From JAIVJG01 sp964236735 (GTDB lineage Bacteria > Acidobacteriota > Blastocatellia > Pyrinomonadales > Pyrinomonadaceae), in NCBI GenBank assembly GCA_964236735.1, contig CAXSFM010000012.1, positions 62,001-126,000 of the forward strand: a stretch of 64,000 nt of DNA, in the 5' to 3' direction. Below are positions 24,635-34,779 of this stretch, in pieces; within the stretch, counting starts at the first letter, position 1; each line of letters starts with the position of its first letter. The translations under genes were made by a program, and so were the position numbers. The notes beneath the pieces are model-generated. The model saw nothing but the letters and a program-made list of their open reading frames with translations, did not search any database and had not been told where the DNA came from.

Positions 24635-26070
24635 CGTTGATTACCCTTCGCGTCGCTGCGTGCGTTATTGTTCGTGGATTGACCTTTTGTTTGCGGCATA
24701 TTAACGCTCGCCGCGCTTTTGTCCGTCGGCTTGGCGGACTCCGGCAGATAGTTGATGACGACGCGATTGGTGTCTGTGAAATATTTTTTCATCACGCGCT
24801 GAATGTCTGCGGCTGTAACCGTTTGAAGTTTTTCAATGTCGCTGTTGACGAGATTGGCATCGCCGAGCAAGACCGCCGCGCGTGCCAGCGCGAAAGCCTT
24901 GCCGTCGTTCGTCTCGCGCTCGCGCAGTTGATTCGTGATGAGTTGATTGATGGCCTTGCTCAACTCTGCCTGCGTGACGGGCGCATCCTGCAAACGCTTC
25001 AACTCGGCGAGCAGCGCGCGTTCCGCTTCTTCCGGTTTTTTTTCGTTCGCGAGAATCGCGCCGAACGTGAAGAGGCCTAAATCTTCTCGCAAGTCCGCGC
25101 CGGCGAAAGCTTCACCCGCGATCTGCTGGCGATAGACGAGCGATTGGTAAAGCCTCGATGATTCGCCGCTCGACAGAATTGACTCGGCCACGCGGAGGGC
25201 GGCGGCATCTTCAGACCTGACGGACGGCGTCAGGTAAGAAATCGCGACCGCCGGCAGCGGGACGTTCGGCGCGTATTCGTTGACGCGCTTTTCCTTTGTG
25301 CGTTCCGGTTCCTTGATCGTCACGCGCGTGATCGCCTTGTCGGGTCGCGCGATGCGCCCGAAATATTTGTCCACCCAAGCATCTAGCTGCGCCTCTTCAA
25401 AATCGCCGACGACGACGAGCGTGGCGTTGTCCGGGCGGTAATAAGTCGCGTGGAAATTACGCACGTCTTCGAGCGAGGACGCTTCCAACTCTTCGATGCT
25501 GCCGATGCCGGGGCGTCGGTAAGGATGGACGGCGAACGAGTCTTTATCAATGGCGTAATAAAATTTGCCGTAAGGCGGCGCGAGAATACGCGCGCGAAAT
25601 TCTTCCTCGACGACGCTGCGCTCGGACTTGAAATTCTTCTCGTCCACGTTGAGCGTGCCCATCCGGTCGGCTTCCGCCCACAAAAGCGTCTCAAGATAAT
25701 TGGACGGCACGACCTCGTAATAATTCGTGAAGTCGTCCCACGTCGAGGCGTTGTTCATGCCGCCCACATCTTCCGTTAGACGATCCATCATCTCGTCTTT
25801 CATGTTCTTCGTGCCCTTGAACATCATGTGCTCGAAGAGATGCGCGAAACCGCTACGGCCTTCCGGGTCATCCTTCGACCCGACTTTGTACCAGACCTGG
25901 ATGGCGACGGTCGGACTCGACTTCTCACGCGCGCTGAACACGCGCAGCCCGTTCGGCAACGTGCGTTGACGAAAGTTAAGCTGGGGCGCTTTCATCTGCG
26001 CGCGTGCCGGTAAAATAAGTGTTGAGATAAATATGAATGAGAGAAACGTTGTAATAAGAAAGCGAGCCAT
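24631..26070 (-). CDS. M16-family zinc peptidase (catalytic subunit)
   Basis: A 479-residue secreted metalloprotease with a signal peptide (about 1-23, ending ARAQ). The zinc motif HxxEH is visible in FAHLFEHMMFKGTKNM, with the distal Glu in the downstream helix (SERSVVEEEFRARIL). The second domain lacks a strong R-Y motif, as expected for the catalytic partner. The start at 26070 (MARFLITTF) has AGGAGTT 11 nt upstream; a longer in-frame extension would put the signal peptide internally and is rejected. The 4-nt overlap with the inactive partner gene indicates a periplasmic heterodimer. Confidence 0.9.
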   Translation of the reverse strand: MARFLITTFLSFIFISTLILPARAQMKAPQLNFRQRTLPNGLRVFSAREKSSPTVAIQVWYKVGSKDDPEGRSGFAHLFEHMMFKGTKNMKDEMMDRLTEDVGGMNNASTWDDFTNYYEVVPSNYLETLLWAEADRMGTLNVDEKNFKSERSVVEEEFRARILAPPYGKFYYAIDKDSFAVHPYRRPGIGSIEELEASSLEDVRNFHATYYRPDNATLVVVGDFEEAQLDAWVDKYFGRIARPDKAITRVTIKEPERTKEKRVNEYAPNVPLPAVAISYLTPSVRSEDAAALRVAESILSSGESSRLYQSLVYRQQIAGEAFAGADLREDLGLFTFGAILANEKKPEEAERALLAELKRLQDAPVTQAELSKAINQLITNQLRERETNDGKAFALARAAVLLGDANLVNSDIEKLQTVTAADIQRVMKKYFTDTNRVVINYLPESAKPTDKSAASVNMPQTKGQSTNNNARSDAKGNQR

Positions 26071-26196
26071 TTGTGAATCGAACTCCTGTTTGATGAACTC
26101 ACCGGCGGCTAAAGACAAGCACGCACTTTGATGTGACGGCGCGCCAAGAATGTTGTCTGTTGCAACTCCTTGCAGAGATTGTAACGGCATTCTACT

Positions 26197-26224
26197 TTGC
26201 CCGCATTCAACCTCATAGTATAAA
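26197..26224 (+). promoter_or_regulatory. Candidate promoter of the FHA-protease gene
   Basis: TTGCCC (26197-26202) and TATAAA (26219-26224) are spaced 16 nt, about 110 bp upstream of the gene. It lies in the 263-bp divergent gap with the M16 gene. Confidence 0.4.
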
Positions 26225-26333
26225 ATGCCTTTCGTGGTGATGACGTGCGTGGCTGTCGGCAAGAACAAAGGCGGTCGTGCAACGTGTCGCCACAGTTTAG
26301 TCTCTGCCGGATTCGTGAGTTTTAACATCTTCT

Positions 26334-27971
26334 ATGGCGAGCGGGCTGGTCGTACACATCTCGAACGGGCAAGAGCGGCACACAGAAGTGGTGTCGCAGG
26401 AACGTATTCGCATCGGCCCCGGCGAAGATTGTCAGGTCAGGCTCGACGCTTCCGTCCTCCACACTGATTCGCAACTCGCACTCGAAATCGCACGCGACCG
26501 CAGCGGACATTATCACGTCACGGAATTCGATCCCGCGCTCGACATTACTGTGAATGGCGCGCCGCTCGCACCCGGCGGGGAAATTGATAGCGGCGACGAG
26601 CTGCGCTTCGGCACAAACGATCTCATACTCCAATTTTTTCCCATCAGCGAATTGCCCGCCGTCGTCTCGCATCGCCGCGCGCAGGTCGCGCCGTTCATCG
26701 AGCAGGCCGCCATCGAAGCCGCCGCGACCGCGCGCCGCGACGACGCCAAAGTTTTCCTGCGCGAGTTCACGCGTGAGTTAGTGCGAGAAGTTAATTTAAG
26801 CACGAAGCTCATCGTGTTGCTCATCGTCGCCTCACTCGTCGGCGGCATTCTTTATCTCGGCTTCGCGGCAAATAAAGAGTTGAAGCGCAGCCGCGATTTG
26901 ATTGACCGGCAAAACGAGCAACTCTCGAAACAACAGGACGAGTTAGGCAAGATGAACGGCCAGTTCAAGGCCGTCAATGATACCAACGAGGGCATCATCA
27001 AAAGCATGTCGCTGGCTCCGAGCATCTTCAGCCAGTACGGCAACGGCGTCTGCCTCATCGCTGGTTCTTATGCACTCGTCGAAGCGAAAACGGGGCGGCC
27101 GCTTCGCTATCCTCAAACGCAAACGACGGAAAATGGCACGACGCTTCAGACTACAGGCGAGCAACCGATTCTCACGCCCGACGGCAACGGCCAGCCATAC
27201 ATCGCGGATTTCGTCGGCACAGGCTTTCACGTCGGCGACGGTTACATCGTGACGAACCGGCATCTCGTCGTCGAACCCTGGACGGCCAACCAGAACGCGC
27301 AAACCTTGAGCGCGAGCGTGCGCGGAGTGTTTCGCGTGACGAGAATCGTCGCCTTTTTTCCCGGCCAGCGTCAGTCATTCCAACTCCATCTCAAAAAATC
27401 GTCGAAGCGCGAAGATGAGGACGTGGCGATTTGCCAGATGGACACCACTGACCAGACCGCACAGATTCCCACTCTGCCGCTCGACAAGGATTCGGGGGCG
27501 GTGGGCGTCGGCAAGTCTGTCGTGATGATGGGCTACCCGCGCGGCGAAGAGCGCCTGCTCGCGAGTCTCCCGGAATCAGAATCGAGAAACATCCAGCAGC
27601 GTTACGGCGCGTCCATCGAGACGCTCTTGAATAATCTCTCGGATCGCAAAGCCATCACGCCTTTGACGACGCAGGGGCACATCACCGCGCTTGAGACGAG
27701 ACGTGTCGTGTATGACGCCGCCAACGCGGAGGGCGGCTCCGGTTCGCCTCTGTTTGGGCAATCGGGGCGCGTCATCGGCGTCAACTTTGCGACCTTTGTC
27801 GTCATGCCCAACACCAACTTTGCCGTCAACATCCGCGTCGTCTATCCATTGTTGCAAAGCGCGGGGTGGCAGCTTGGCGAACCGGATGCGGGACAAGAGT
27901 CCAACAGCAATACCGCAGCCATCCCGAAGGACGCGCGCTCGACTTCTGTGGCTCTCACACAACCTCGCTGA
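26334..27971 (+). CDS. FHA domain - transmembrane - trypsin-like protease fusion
   Basis: A 545-residue membrane protein. Residues about 1-100 form an FHA domain (RIRIGPGEDCQVRLD...HTDSQLAL...NGAPL, then SGDELRFG), which binds phosphothreonine. A basic linker leads to one transmembrane helix (about 157-178) and a short coiled coil (180-215). Residues about 225-510 form an S1C-like chymotrypsin-fold protease with His310 (VTNRHLV), Asp363 (DEDVAI) and Ser469 (EGGSGSP). No PDZ domain follows. The FHA part would be cytoplasmic and the protease periplasmic, linking Ser/Thr phosphorylation to proteolysis outside the membrane. It appears monocistronic. Confidence 0.87.
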   Translation: MASGLVVHISNGQERHTEVVSQERIRIGPGEDCQVRLDASVLHTDSQLALEIARDRSGHYHVTEFDPALDITVNGAPLAPGGEIDSGDELRFGTNDLILQFFPISELPAVVSHRRAQVAPFIEQAAIEAAATARRDDAKVFLREFTRELVREVNLSTKLIVLLIVASLVGGILYLGFAANKELKRSRDLIDRQNEQLSKQQDELGKMNGQFKAVNDTNEGIIKSMSLAPSIFSQYGNGVCLIAGSYALVEAKTGRPLRYPQTQTTENGTTLQTTGEQPILTPDGNGQPYIADFVGTGFHVGDGYIVTNRHLVVEPWTANQNAQTLSASVRGVFRVTRIVAFFPGQRQSFQLHLKKSSKREDEDVAICQMDTTDQTAQIPTLPLDKDSGAVGVGKSVVMMGYPRGEERLLASLPESESRNIQQRYGASIETLLNNLSDRKAITPLTTQGHITALETRRVVYDAANAEGGSGSPLFGQSGRVIGVNFATFVVMPNTNFAVNIRVVYPLLQSAGWQLGEPDAGQESNSNTAAIPKDARSTSVALTQPR

Positions 27972-28103
27972 ACATTCCTGCGCGCTGCAATTTCCGGCTC
28001 CTGATTTTGCTTGAGCTTCGGGTCAACGTGTGCCAATTCGGATTTTGACACATACCTTTTTGTCGGCTACGCTTGCCGCTTTCCATGATGTCCGCGCCGC
28101 GAA

Positions 28104-29855
28104 ATGTTTCGCGCCTGCACATTATTTTCAACGGAGTCATTAAATAATTTGTCCGTATCCGCCCCCACCATTATCACCGCCAGACTCGCCCCGCAACTCT
28201 TTCCCTTTCAACTTGTTCGCACGTCGAGCCGCACGTTAATCGTCACCATACTCGTTTTTCTGACGCTCGCCGGTTTCGGTTTTCGCGCCTTTCATCTCGA
28301 CGCGGAAGGTTTGAGCGAGGACGAGTTGAACAAAGTCCGCACGGTCGAGGCCTATCGCGCGCACGGATTGTCTTCAGCAAACGGCGAGCATCCTTTTCTG
28401 ATGAAGGCTCTGATGACGGTGAGCATCGTTTCGGCAGACTTCTGGAATGATTCACTGGCGACGCAACATCCAGCGTTGCGCGTCTCGACCGAGACGGCGG
28501 CACGCCTGCCGTGCGTGCTGCTCGGCGCGCTTTCTTCCATTCTTATTTTCATGGTCGCGTCGGAACTTTTCGGCGTCGAGATCGGTTTAGTCGCCGCCGC
28601 GTTGTGGGCGTTTGACCCGACGGCCATCGGCTTCAACCGCATCGCCAAGGAGGACACGTTCGTCGTCTTCTTTTTTCTGCTCGCGAATGTCTTCTGGCTG
28701 CGAGGGCAGCGCGCGGCGGAAGAGGGGCGGCTTAAGCCTGACATTTATTACTGGGCGACGGCCATCACGTTCGGCGCGATGCTGGCCTCGAAATATCTCC
28801 CGCACTACATCGCCATCAGCACGTCTTACTACCACATTTTTCAGAGAGTGAAACTGGCGCGCTGGCGTCTCGGCAAGCTCAAATGGATTCTCTTCTTCGT
28901 CGTGATGGGCATGGCCTTCGTCGTCCTGAACCCGACGATCCTGCTGCCCGGCACTTGGCATGAAATGAAAATGTTCGCGGGAGAAAAGCGACTCGGCCAC
29001 GACGGTTTCGAGTTCATGGGACAACTTTATCGCAACCAGTTCACGCAGTGGCTCGACGGCGTGCCGTGGTATTTTTATTACGTCTTCATGGGCATCAAGC
29101 TGCCCGTGCCGGCGTTGCTCGCATTTGTCGCCGGACTCCCTTTTGTTTTTCTCAAACGACTCGGCGACGGGCGATTCTTCATTATCTTCTGGCTCTTTTA
29201 CTGGTTCTTTCCCTTCACGGTGCTGGGCGGAAAGTTCACGCGCTATTTCACTTTCGCGCTGCCCGTCGTGTTGATTGTGGCAGCCATCGGCATCTCCGAG
29301 TTAGGACGTTTGCTCCGACGCCTGCTTAACAGTTTCAGCATCAGCGAGTCGGGCGCAAACTATGCGCGCGCTGCCTTAGCCGTCTTGATCCTGACTTTTT
29401 CCGCTTACGCTTCGACGCTCGCCTCGCCGCATTTCAGGCTCTATACGAACGTGCTCGGCGGCGGGCAAGAGCGTGCCGGGAGTTATTTTCCGCACGATGA
29501 TTTTTATGACGCCAGCGTGCGCGAGACCGCAGCTTACATCGCGAGCCATGCCCGGCCTGACGCGCATGTCGCGAGCGAGACGCCAGAGCTTTTTACTTAT
29601 TACGCGCGCGTCGCTAACAGATCGGACTTGATTTACGTCTCACTCTCAGACCATGCGGCTCTCGGCGCGTTGAAGAGTGGCGACGTGATTGTCATCGCAC
29701 GCGGGCGGCGATACTTCAGCAATGACGCGCTGACACGCGCGTTGACGGAAGAGTCTCAACCCGCAGCGAATATTGCCCTAGGCGACGTTCCGTCAACATC
29801 TGTTTATTTTGTGAATGATAAAATTATTGAGCTTCTCGCCGGCGTTGACCAATAA
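28104..29855 (+). CDS. GT39/PMT-family membrane glycosyltransferase
   Basis: A 583-residue polytopic protein with about 10-12 transmembrane helices. The first external loop carries the acidic motif FHLDAEGLSEDELNKV, the position of the catalytic DE pair in polyprenyl-phosphate-sugar-dependent glycosyltransferases (GT39/GT83, including ArnT and PMT). NRIAKEDTFVVFFF and ASKYLPHYIA are further family-like segments. It would transfer a sugar on the periplasmic face to protein, lipid or polymer. The start is uncertain: the ATG at 28104 has no ribosome site, while a TTG at 28149 follows GGAG by 13 nt. It precedes the three-gene envelope operon by 269 bp, same strand. Confidence 0.8.
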   Translation: MFRACTLFSTESLNNLSVSAPTIITARLAPQLFPFQLVRTSSRTLIVTILVFLTLAGFGFRAFHLDAEGLSEDELNKVRTVEAYRAHGLSSANGEHPFLMKALMTVSIVSADFWNDSLATQHPALRVSTETAARLPCVLLGALSSILIFMVASELFGVEIGLVAAALWAFDPTAIGFNRIAKEDTFVVFFFLLANVFWLRGQRAAEEGRLKPDIYYWATAITFGAMLASKYLPHYIAISTSYYHIFQRVKLARWRLGKLKWILFFVVMGMAFVVLNPTILLPGTWHEMKMFAGEKRLGHDGFEFMGQLYRNQFTQWLDGVPWYFYYVFMGIKLPVPALLAFVAGLPFVFLKRLGDGRFFIIFWLFYWFFPFTVLGGKFTRYFTFALPVVLIVAAIGISELGRLLRRLLNSFSISESGANYARAALAVLILTFSAYASTLASPHFRLYTNVLGGGQERAGSYFPHDDFYDASVRETAAYIASHARPDAHVASETPELFTYYARVANRSDLIYVSLSDHAALGALKSGDVIVIARGRRYFSNDALTRALTEESQPAANIALGDVPSTSVYFVNDKIIELLAGVDQ

Positions 29856-30051
29856 TAGCGTTGAAGTTGAAGACAACCGGAAACTTGTCGTCCGGCATCG
29901 CACAGCCCGCACAGACGGCAAATGCGATAAAATGGGCAGAACGCAGAGGTAAGTTTCTGCGTTAAGAAATAATCAGTTGATGAAAGGCACAAACTTCGCT
30001 AAATCGGCGTCACACGCCTGCGGCTTCCCCGACGCCGTGCGCGTTAATTGC

Positions 30052-30095
30052 TTTCACTAACTTTTACCGGCGCGGATGATGCGTTGTTAGTGAAA
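30052..30095 (+). promoter_or_regulatory. 10-bp inverted repeat upstream of the envelope operon
   Basis: TTTCACTAAC (30052-30061) and GTTAGTGAAA (30086-30095) are perfect reverse complements, 30 bp before the ATG at 30125. It may be an operator or a leader hairpin. The rest of the 29856-30124 gap holds only a short hairpin (AACGCAGA/TCTGCGTT near 29940-29965). Confidence 0.4.
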
Positions 30096-30124
30096 TAATT
30101 TTCAAGGGGTAAGGAACCTGAAAG

Positions 30125-32185
30125 ATGAAGTCTGGCAGGCACGCGAACTCTCTTGTGCGGCAAGCGATCACGTTTTGTTTCTCTCTCATCTTTTTGTTGA
30201 CGGCTGTCCCGGCGCGGCTGGTTGTTGCACAAACCAATCCGGTCGAAGCTACCGGCGCACGGACGACGGAGCCGCCCCTTTTTCATTTAGAGAGATTGCA
30301 CGTCGGGACGGATGCTGAACTGTTAACCATCTTTGGCAATCTGCGAGGTCTCCCCGGCAGCGCAGAAGAAAACAAAAACGTGCCGCTCGTCAGTATCCTG
30401 CGCGACACGCTCGGCGACGACAATCCCGAAAACGACCGCCTGCGTTACGTCTGGATGCTCACCTACACGCGCCCGTCTGCGTGGCAGCGCGTCGCTTCCG
30501 CCGTCCCCTTTCTCTACTCTCGCGTCGGCAACAAAAAACATGCGAGCCGGGATGAGATGCCATCACCCATCATTGATCTGGCCGAGCCTGACCGCGAAGT
30601 CTGGCAGCGTTTCTTATGGATCGCGCTCCAGAATCTTGTCTTCAATCCTTACGGGGTAGCCGTTAAAGCTTCCGCCAATACGCTCGCCTACAACCAGAAT
30701 TCTTACAGGCAGACGCACATTCTTCGCGCGCTCGCCGTCCTGTCGCTCTATGAAGCCGAGACGGGCGAGCAGACATCGTTCACGCCGCAGGAGAAAGCCG
30801 AGATAGAAGGCCGCCTCCAGTTATCGCCAAAAACTTTCGGCGGATTGGTTGACGACCTTTACCTCGACAAGTATTCCGAAAAACAGGCGAGCAAGTGGCA
30901 GGACGAGCGCGGCCATAATTGGGAACTGATGCGCCAGCGCGCCGAAGCGGAGGGTCTCTATTTTCAGCCACTGCAAATGCCCGACGGGAGCGCGACGCAC
31001 GCGCTGCTCTGGGTCGCACGCCCTGATCTCGAATTGAACCGGACGCGAAAATTCAACAAACGTTTTCTCAACATCGCCAGCCCGTGGGGCGATCAGCGTC
31101 TGGCGAACTGGAAGGGCTACGTTGAAACTCGCACGCTCGACGGCGCACACTCCAACGACAGCGCAGAGACCGGCAGCATGGAGACAGGCGACAAGCGCGC
31201 GGTCGAGATGATTCCGCTCGCGATTTATGGACTCGACAACACGAAAATCCCCGCTCTGCTCGTGGACTTTCGCAGCAACTGGAATCCCAAGCAACGTGAA
31301 ATGTCGCACCGCGTCATCGAAGACGTGGCGCGCAACGTCCTCGCGCTCTCGCGCTACGGAGACCTGCATTATTTTCTCGGACGCTCTGTCTTCGACTTCG
31401 TGACCGGGCGGCGCGGCATAGACATCAACCAGCCTGCGCGCCTGCGCGCCTACACGCAACTCAAGCTCCTGCTCTCGCTCGACCGCTCGCTTGATCCCGC
31501 TCTGCGTGAAGAAGTCGGCCAGCGCATCGAAAGCGTCTCGCTCAATCCGCTGGACAACGATTTACAAGCCGAGGCGCAACTGGCGCGCGAACAATACGCC
31601 GCGCTCGTCGCCTACGCCGGTCGCCCCGACGGGATGGCGTTGATGCTCGACCGCGACCGTCGCCACGAAATGACGCCGCTCAAACACGGCAGCGCGGCGC
31701 GCGTCATGCTTCGTCTCGCCAACCTGACGAGCTTCGGTCTCTACACGCATCGCGAAGATGCGACGAAGGAGCAACAAATCGCCGCGCTCGATGAGATGCG
31801 GCGGCTCGAATACCATCGTCGTTTTCTCGATCAAGTCTCGAAGTCCAGTCCTCTGGTCGAGGTGGTCTGGGACATTGAAACTGTGCGCCGCTCTCTGCGC
31901 TACATTGCCGAGCACGGAGCCAGTGCAGGGCCGCGCACGGCCAATGCCACGGCGCGTGTCTTCGCACACACAGAGGACACGGAAGCTCGCAGACTCTGTC
32001 TCGACAGCCTCTCACGCATCAATACCGAGACGGCGAAAAATGAATTGCTACGCATTTACGAATCGCCACAACTGGAGCCGGAGTTGAAGCAGTTGACCGC
32101 GCAGTATCTACGCCGCGCCATCATCGAAGATCAGCGCATCACACCTTCCGACGCGAAGACCATCATCTCGGCAATCGGACAATGA
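30125..32185 (+). CDS. Secreted helical-repeat protein of unknown function
   Basis: A 686-residue protein with a signal peptide (about 1-36, ending VVAQ). The mature part is alternately charged and helical. The last 80 residues look like HEAT-type repeats (ARRLCLDSLSRINTETAKNE). No catalytic motif is recognised. It is the first gene of a tight operon: its stop overlaps the ATG of the alkaline-phosphatase-superfamily gene (ATGA), which in turn overlaps the flippase-FtsX gene. This suggests that the three act together on an envelope substrate. No function beyond that context can be supported. Confidence 0.7.
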   Translation: MKSGRHANSLVRQAITFCFSLIFLLTAVPARLVVAQTNPVEATGARTTEPPLFHLERLHVGTDAELLTIFGNLRGLPGSAEENKNVPLVSILRDTLGDDNPENDRLRYVWMLTYTRPSAWQRVASAVPFLYSRVGNKKHASRDEMPSPIIDLAEPDREVWQRFLWIALQNLVFNPYGVAVKASANTLAYNQNSYRQTHILRALAVLSLYEAETGEQTSFTPQEKAEIEGRLQLSPKTFGGLVDDLYLDKYSEKQASKWQDERGHNWELMRQRAEAEGLYFQPLQMPDGSATHALLWVARPDLELNRTRKFNKRFLNIASPWGDQRLANWKGYVETRTLDGAHSNDSAETGSMETGDKRAVEMIPLAIYGLDNTKIPALLVDFRSNWNPKQREMSHRVIEDVARNVLALSRYGDLHYFLGRSVFDFVTGRRGIDINQPARLRAYTQLKLLLSLDRSLDPALREEVGQRIESVSLNPLDNDLQAEAQLAREQYAALVAYAGRPDGMALMLDRDRRHEMTPLKHGSAARVMLRLANLTSFGLYTHREDATKEQQIAALDEMRRLEYHRRFLDQVSKSSPLVEVVWDIETVRRSLRYIAEHGASAGPRTANATARVFAHTEDTEARRLCLDSLSRINTETAKNELLRIYESPQLEPELKQLTAQYLRRAIIEDQRITPSDAKTIISAIGQ

Positions 32186-34779
32186 CGATGGAAATGCGCC
32201 ACGCACCAGGGGAAACTCGAAAAGTTAGATCAGCGACAACTTCATGGCTCCTGATTTGTCTTTGCTCTTGTTTACTCTTCGCCTTACTCAACGCCCCTTC
32301 CAACATTCACGCAGCGCAGGCACGGAGAGTTGTCGTCCTCAAAGTTGACGGCCTGCCTGATGACACCGTCGAACGCTTCGCACGCGAACGCGACCCGCAA
32401 ACAGGCAAGAGTTTACTGCCCTGGATTGATTACGTCTTTCGTCAGCGTGGCACGCGGCTCGCCAACTTTTACGTGCGCGGGATGAGCCTCTCCGCGCCTT
32501 CGTGGTCGCTTTTAGATACAGGCCAGCATCTTCAAATCAAAGGCAACGTCGAGTTCGACCGCTACACTTTGCACTCTTACGATTACCTGAATTTTATTCC
32601 CTATTGGGTCGCTAATATCGGCGGCGTCCACGTTGACATGCCCGGCGTCGAGTTGCTCGACGAGATCGGCGTGCCCCTGCTCGCCGACGCCTATCCGAAC
32701 GACGAGCGACACCTGAGCTTTCAACTCTATCAACGCGGGACGCGCTGGACGACTCTGCAAGAGGGACTCCAAAAGCGTTTCACCACGCGCGCTCCGAAAG
32801 AACTATTCGACGAGTGGGTGACCGGCTTTGAAGCGCGCACCATCGTCAATGAGCAACTGGAGCGCGAGCTAATCGAGAAGCTCAACGATCCGAAAATTCG
32901 CTATCTCGATTTTTACTCGTCGGATTTCGACCACGCCGCGCATCACAATCGAGACCGCGCCACGCATCTCGCGGCGGCGCAGGAACTCGACGCTCTCGTC
33001 GGTCGTTTCTGGGTCGCGATTCAAAAATCTCCGCTCGCCGCCCAAACTGTTTTCGTCCTCGTGTCGGATCACGGCACAAACTCGGACGAGCGTTTTTATA
33101 GTCAGGGTTACAATCTCGTGAAGTTGCTGGCGAGCGCGGCGGGCGGCGGGCATCACGTCGTCACCAAGCGGCGTCTGTTGAGCGACTATGCTCTGAAGGG
33201 AATTTACCCGCTCGTCTCGCTCGTCTATACCACCACGCCCGACACCTTTTACCTGAAGGGGCTGAGTAACGAATATCCAACCGCGCTCGTTGACTTCGAC
33301 GGTAACGAGCGCGCGGCCATTCATCTGCGCGACAGCGACCTGAACGTCCTGCACATTCTTCTTCAACAACTTCAGCGCAGAGACCTTGCCGCCCCGATGC
33401 GCCGCGCCGCGACCGATGCGTTCTTCAACACGCTCGACAGGCGGCGACTAGGTTGGCAATCAACGCTCGATGCACTGCGCGAAGAATTGGGCGCGCTTCA
33501 ACATCTGATTGAAAAGCAAACCGCGCTTGTCGAAGCGAAGCCGAAGAAGTGGACGCCGGAGGATAAAGCGGCGGGACGCGACAGAGATTCGCAACGCGAC
33601 TTCGCGCGACTCAATTCAATGAAAGCGGACGAGCGTCAGTACACGGAATATGCGCGCACGCTCTCGAATTTACTCGCGCTCAGGCGAGAGACTTTTGCTC
33701 CCGCCGCGATTCGCGTCGAAGAAATTATCGCGCGCGGGGCGATGGGCGACCAGAACAACATTTATCAATTGCAGAACTACGTCGTCGGCACGGCGAGCGG
33801 CGGACTTGCGCTGTCGCCGGACGGCTCGCTCGATCTGCAAAATAGTTTTACGCGCGTTGATTATTTCTCTTTGATTGGCGGCGTCAGCGTTCGCAACAAC
33901 GTGCAGCCGGGCGTCGAAAATCATCCGGTGGATTTTATCGCGACGCGACTCCCCGACACGAATCTCGGCTCGTCATTCGACGTTGATCCGAAAGTTGAAA
34001 ACGTCGTCTGGCTCGATGGCGGCCTTGATAATCAGGCTCTGATTCTCTCGCGCACGACAACAGACGGGCAACTGCTCTTACGTTACGTGCCCATCGCCAA
34101 CTTGCGCGAAGACGCCGCCGGTCGCATCACTTTTGAGCGGGTCAAGTGGCGCGCGAGTCTGCCTTTGAAGATTTTTGAAGATGCCCAACTCGCGCTGACT
34201 ACAAACACGACGCGCGCAGATTGGCTCGATGGATGGCACACAGACCTTGAGTGGTTGAGAGCCACGCATCTCACGAAATATTCAAACGCCGTCGTCGGAC
34301 TGCAAGAACAATTTGCCGTTCACGACATCGAAAGTCTGAACCCGGATGCTCCCGGCATCACCGCCGACGAGAGTTTGATGAGACGTTTTCGCCGTCGCCA
34401 GCGTCAACTCGTCACGACTGATTTGCTTATCCTCGCCAACGACCACTGGAATTTCGACGTGCGCGGCTTCAATCCCGGCGGCAATCACGGCTCATTCTTC
34501 CGCATCTCCACGCACTCGACGCTCATGTTTTCCGGCGGCGCGGCGACGAAAATTCCGCAGGGACTCGTCATCGAAGAACCTTACGACAGCCTGAGTTTCA
34601 TGCCCACCATCCTCGCGCTCACAGGTGAGATGCAGGATGGGGGCGCGCTCATCCCCGCGCTCAGGCAAAGGGGCTTCCGTCCTTTCCCAGGGCGAGTCAT
34701 CAATGATATTTTTAACCCTCAGATGAAAAACACCGCGCCCGAAAACCAGTCTCCCCTCGCGCCGGAGGTCAAGCATTGA
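32182..34779 (+). CDS. Alkaline-phosphatase-superfamily phosphodiesterase/hydrolase
   Basis: An 865-residue protein with an N-terminal signal or anchor (about 20-45). The metal sites match the nucleotide pyrophosphatase/phosphodiesterase group: Asp in VVVLKVDGLPDD, a nucleophile Ser in SLSAPSWSLLDTG, DxxxHxxxH-like DFDHAAHHN, Asp-His in LVSDHGTN, and a late His in GGNHGSFFR. The middle region (about 440-720) is an insertion without a known domain. It would hydrolyse a phosphate, phosphonate or sulfate ester outside the cytoplasm, perhaps transferring a lipid head group. It is translationally coupled on both sides, so its substrate may be what the downstream flippase-like domain moves. Confidence 0.8.
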   Translation: MTMEMRHAPGETRKVRSATTSWLLICLCSCLLFALLNAPSNIHAAQARRVVVLKVDGLPDDTVERFARERDPQTGKSLLPWIDYVFRQRGTRLANFYVRGMSLSAPSWSLLDTGQHLQIKGNVEFDRYTLHSYDYLNFIPYWVANIGGVHVDMPGVELLDEIGVPLLADAYPNDERHLSFQLYQRGTRWTTLQEGLQKRFTTRAPKELFDEWVTGFEARTIVNEQLERELIEKLNDPKIRYLDFYSSDFDHAAHHNRDRATHLAAAQELDALVGRFWVAIQKSPLAAQTVFVLVSDHGTNSDERFYSQGYNLVKLLASAAGGGHHVVTKRRLLSDYALKGIYPLVSLVYTTTPDTFYLKGLSNEYPTALVDFDGNERAAIHLRDSDLNVLHILLQQLQRRDLAAPMRRAATDAFFNTLDRRRLGWQSTLDALREELGALQHLIEKQTALVEAKPKKWTPEDKAAGRDRDSQRDFARLNSMKADERQYTEYARTLSNLLALRRETFAPAAIRVEEIIARGAMGDQNNIYQLQNYVVGTASGGLALSPDGSLDLQNSFTRVDYFSLIGGVSVRNNVQPGVENHPVDFIATRLPDTNLGSSFDVDPKVENVVWLDGGLDNQALILSRTTTDGQLLLRYVPIANLREDAAGRITFERVKWRASLPLKIFEDAQLALTTNTTRADWLDGWHTDLEWLRATHLTKYSNAVVGLQEQFAVHDIESLNPDAPGITADESLMRRFRRRQRQLVTTDLLILANDHWNFDVRGFNPGGNHGSFFRISTHSTLMFSGGAATKIPQGLVIEEPYDSLSFMPTILALTGEMQDGGALIPALRQRGFRPFPGRVINDIFNPQMKNTAPENQSPLAPEVKH

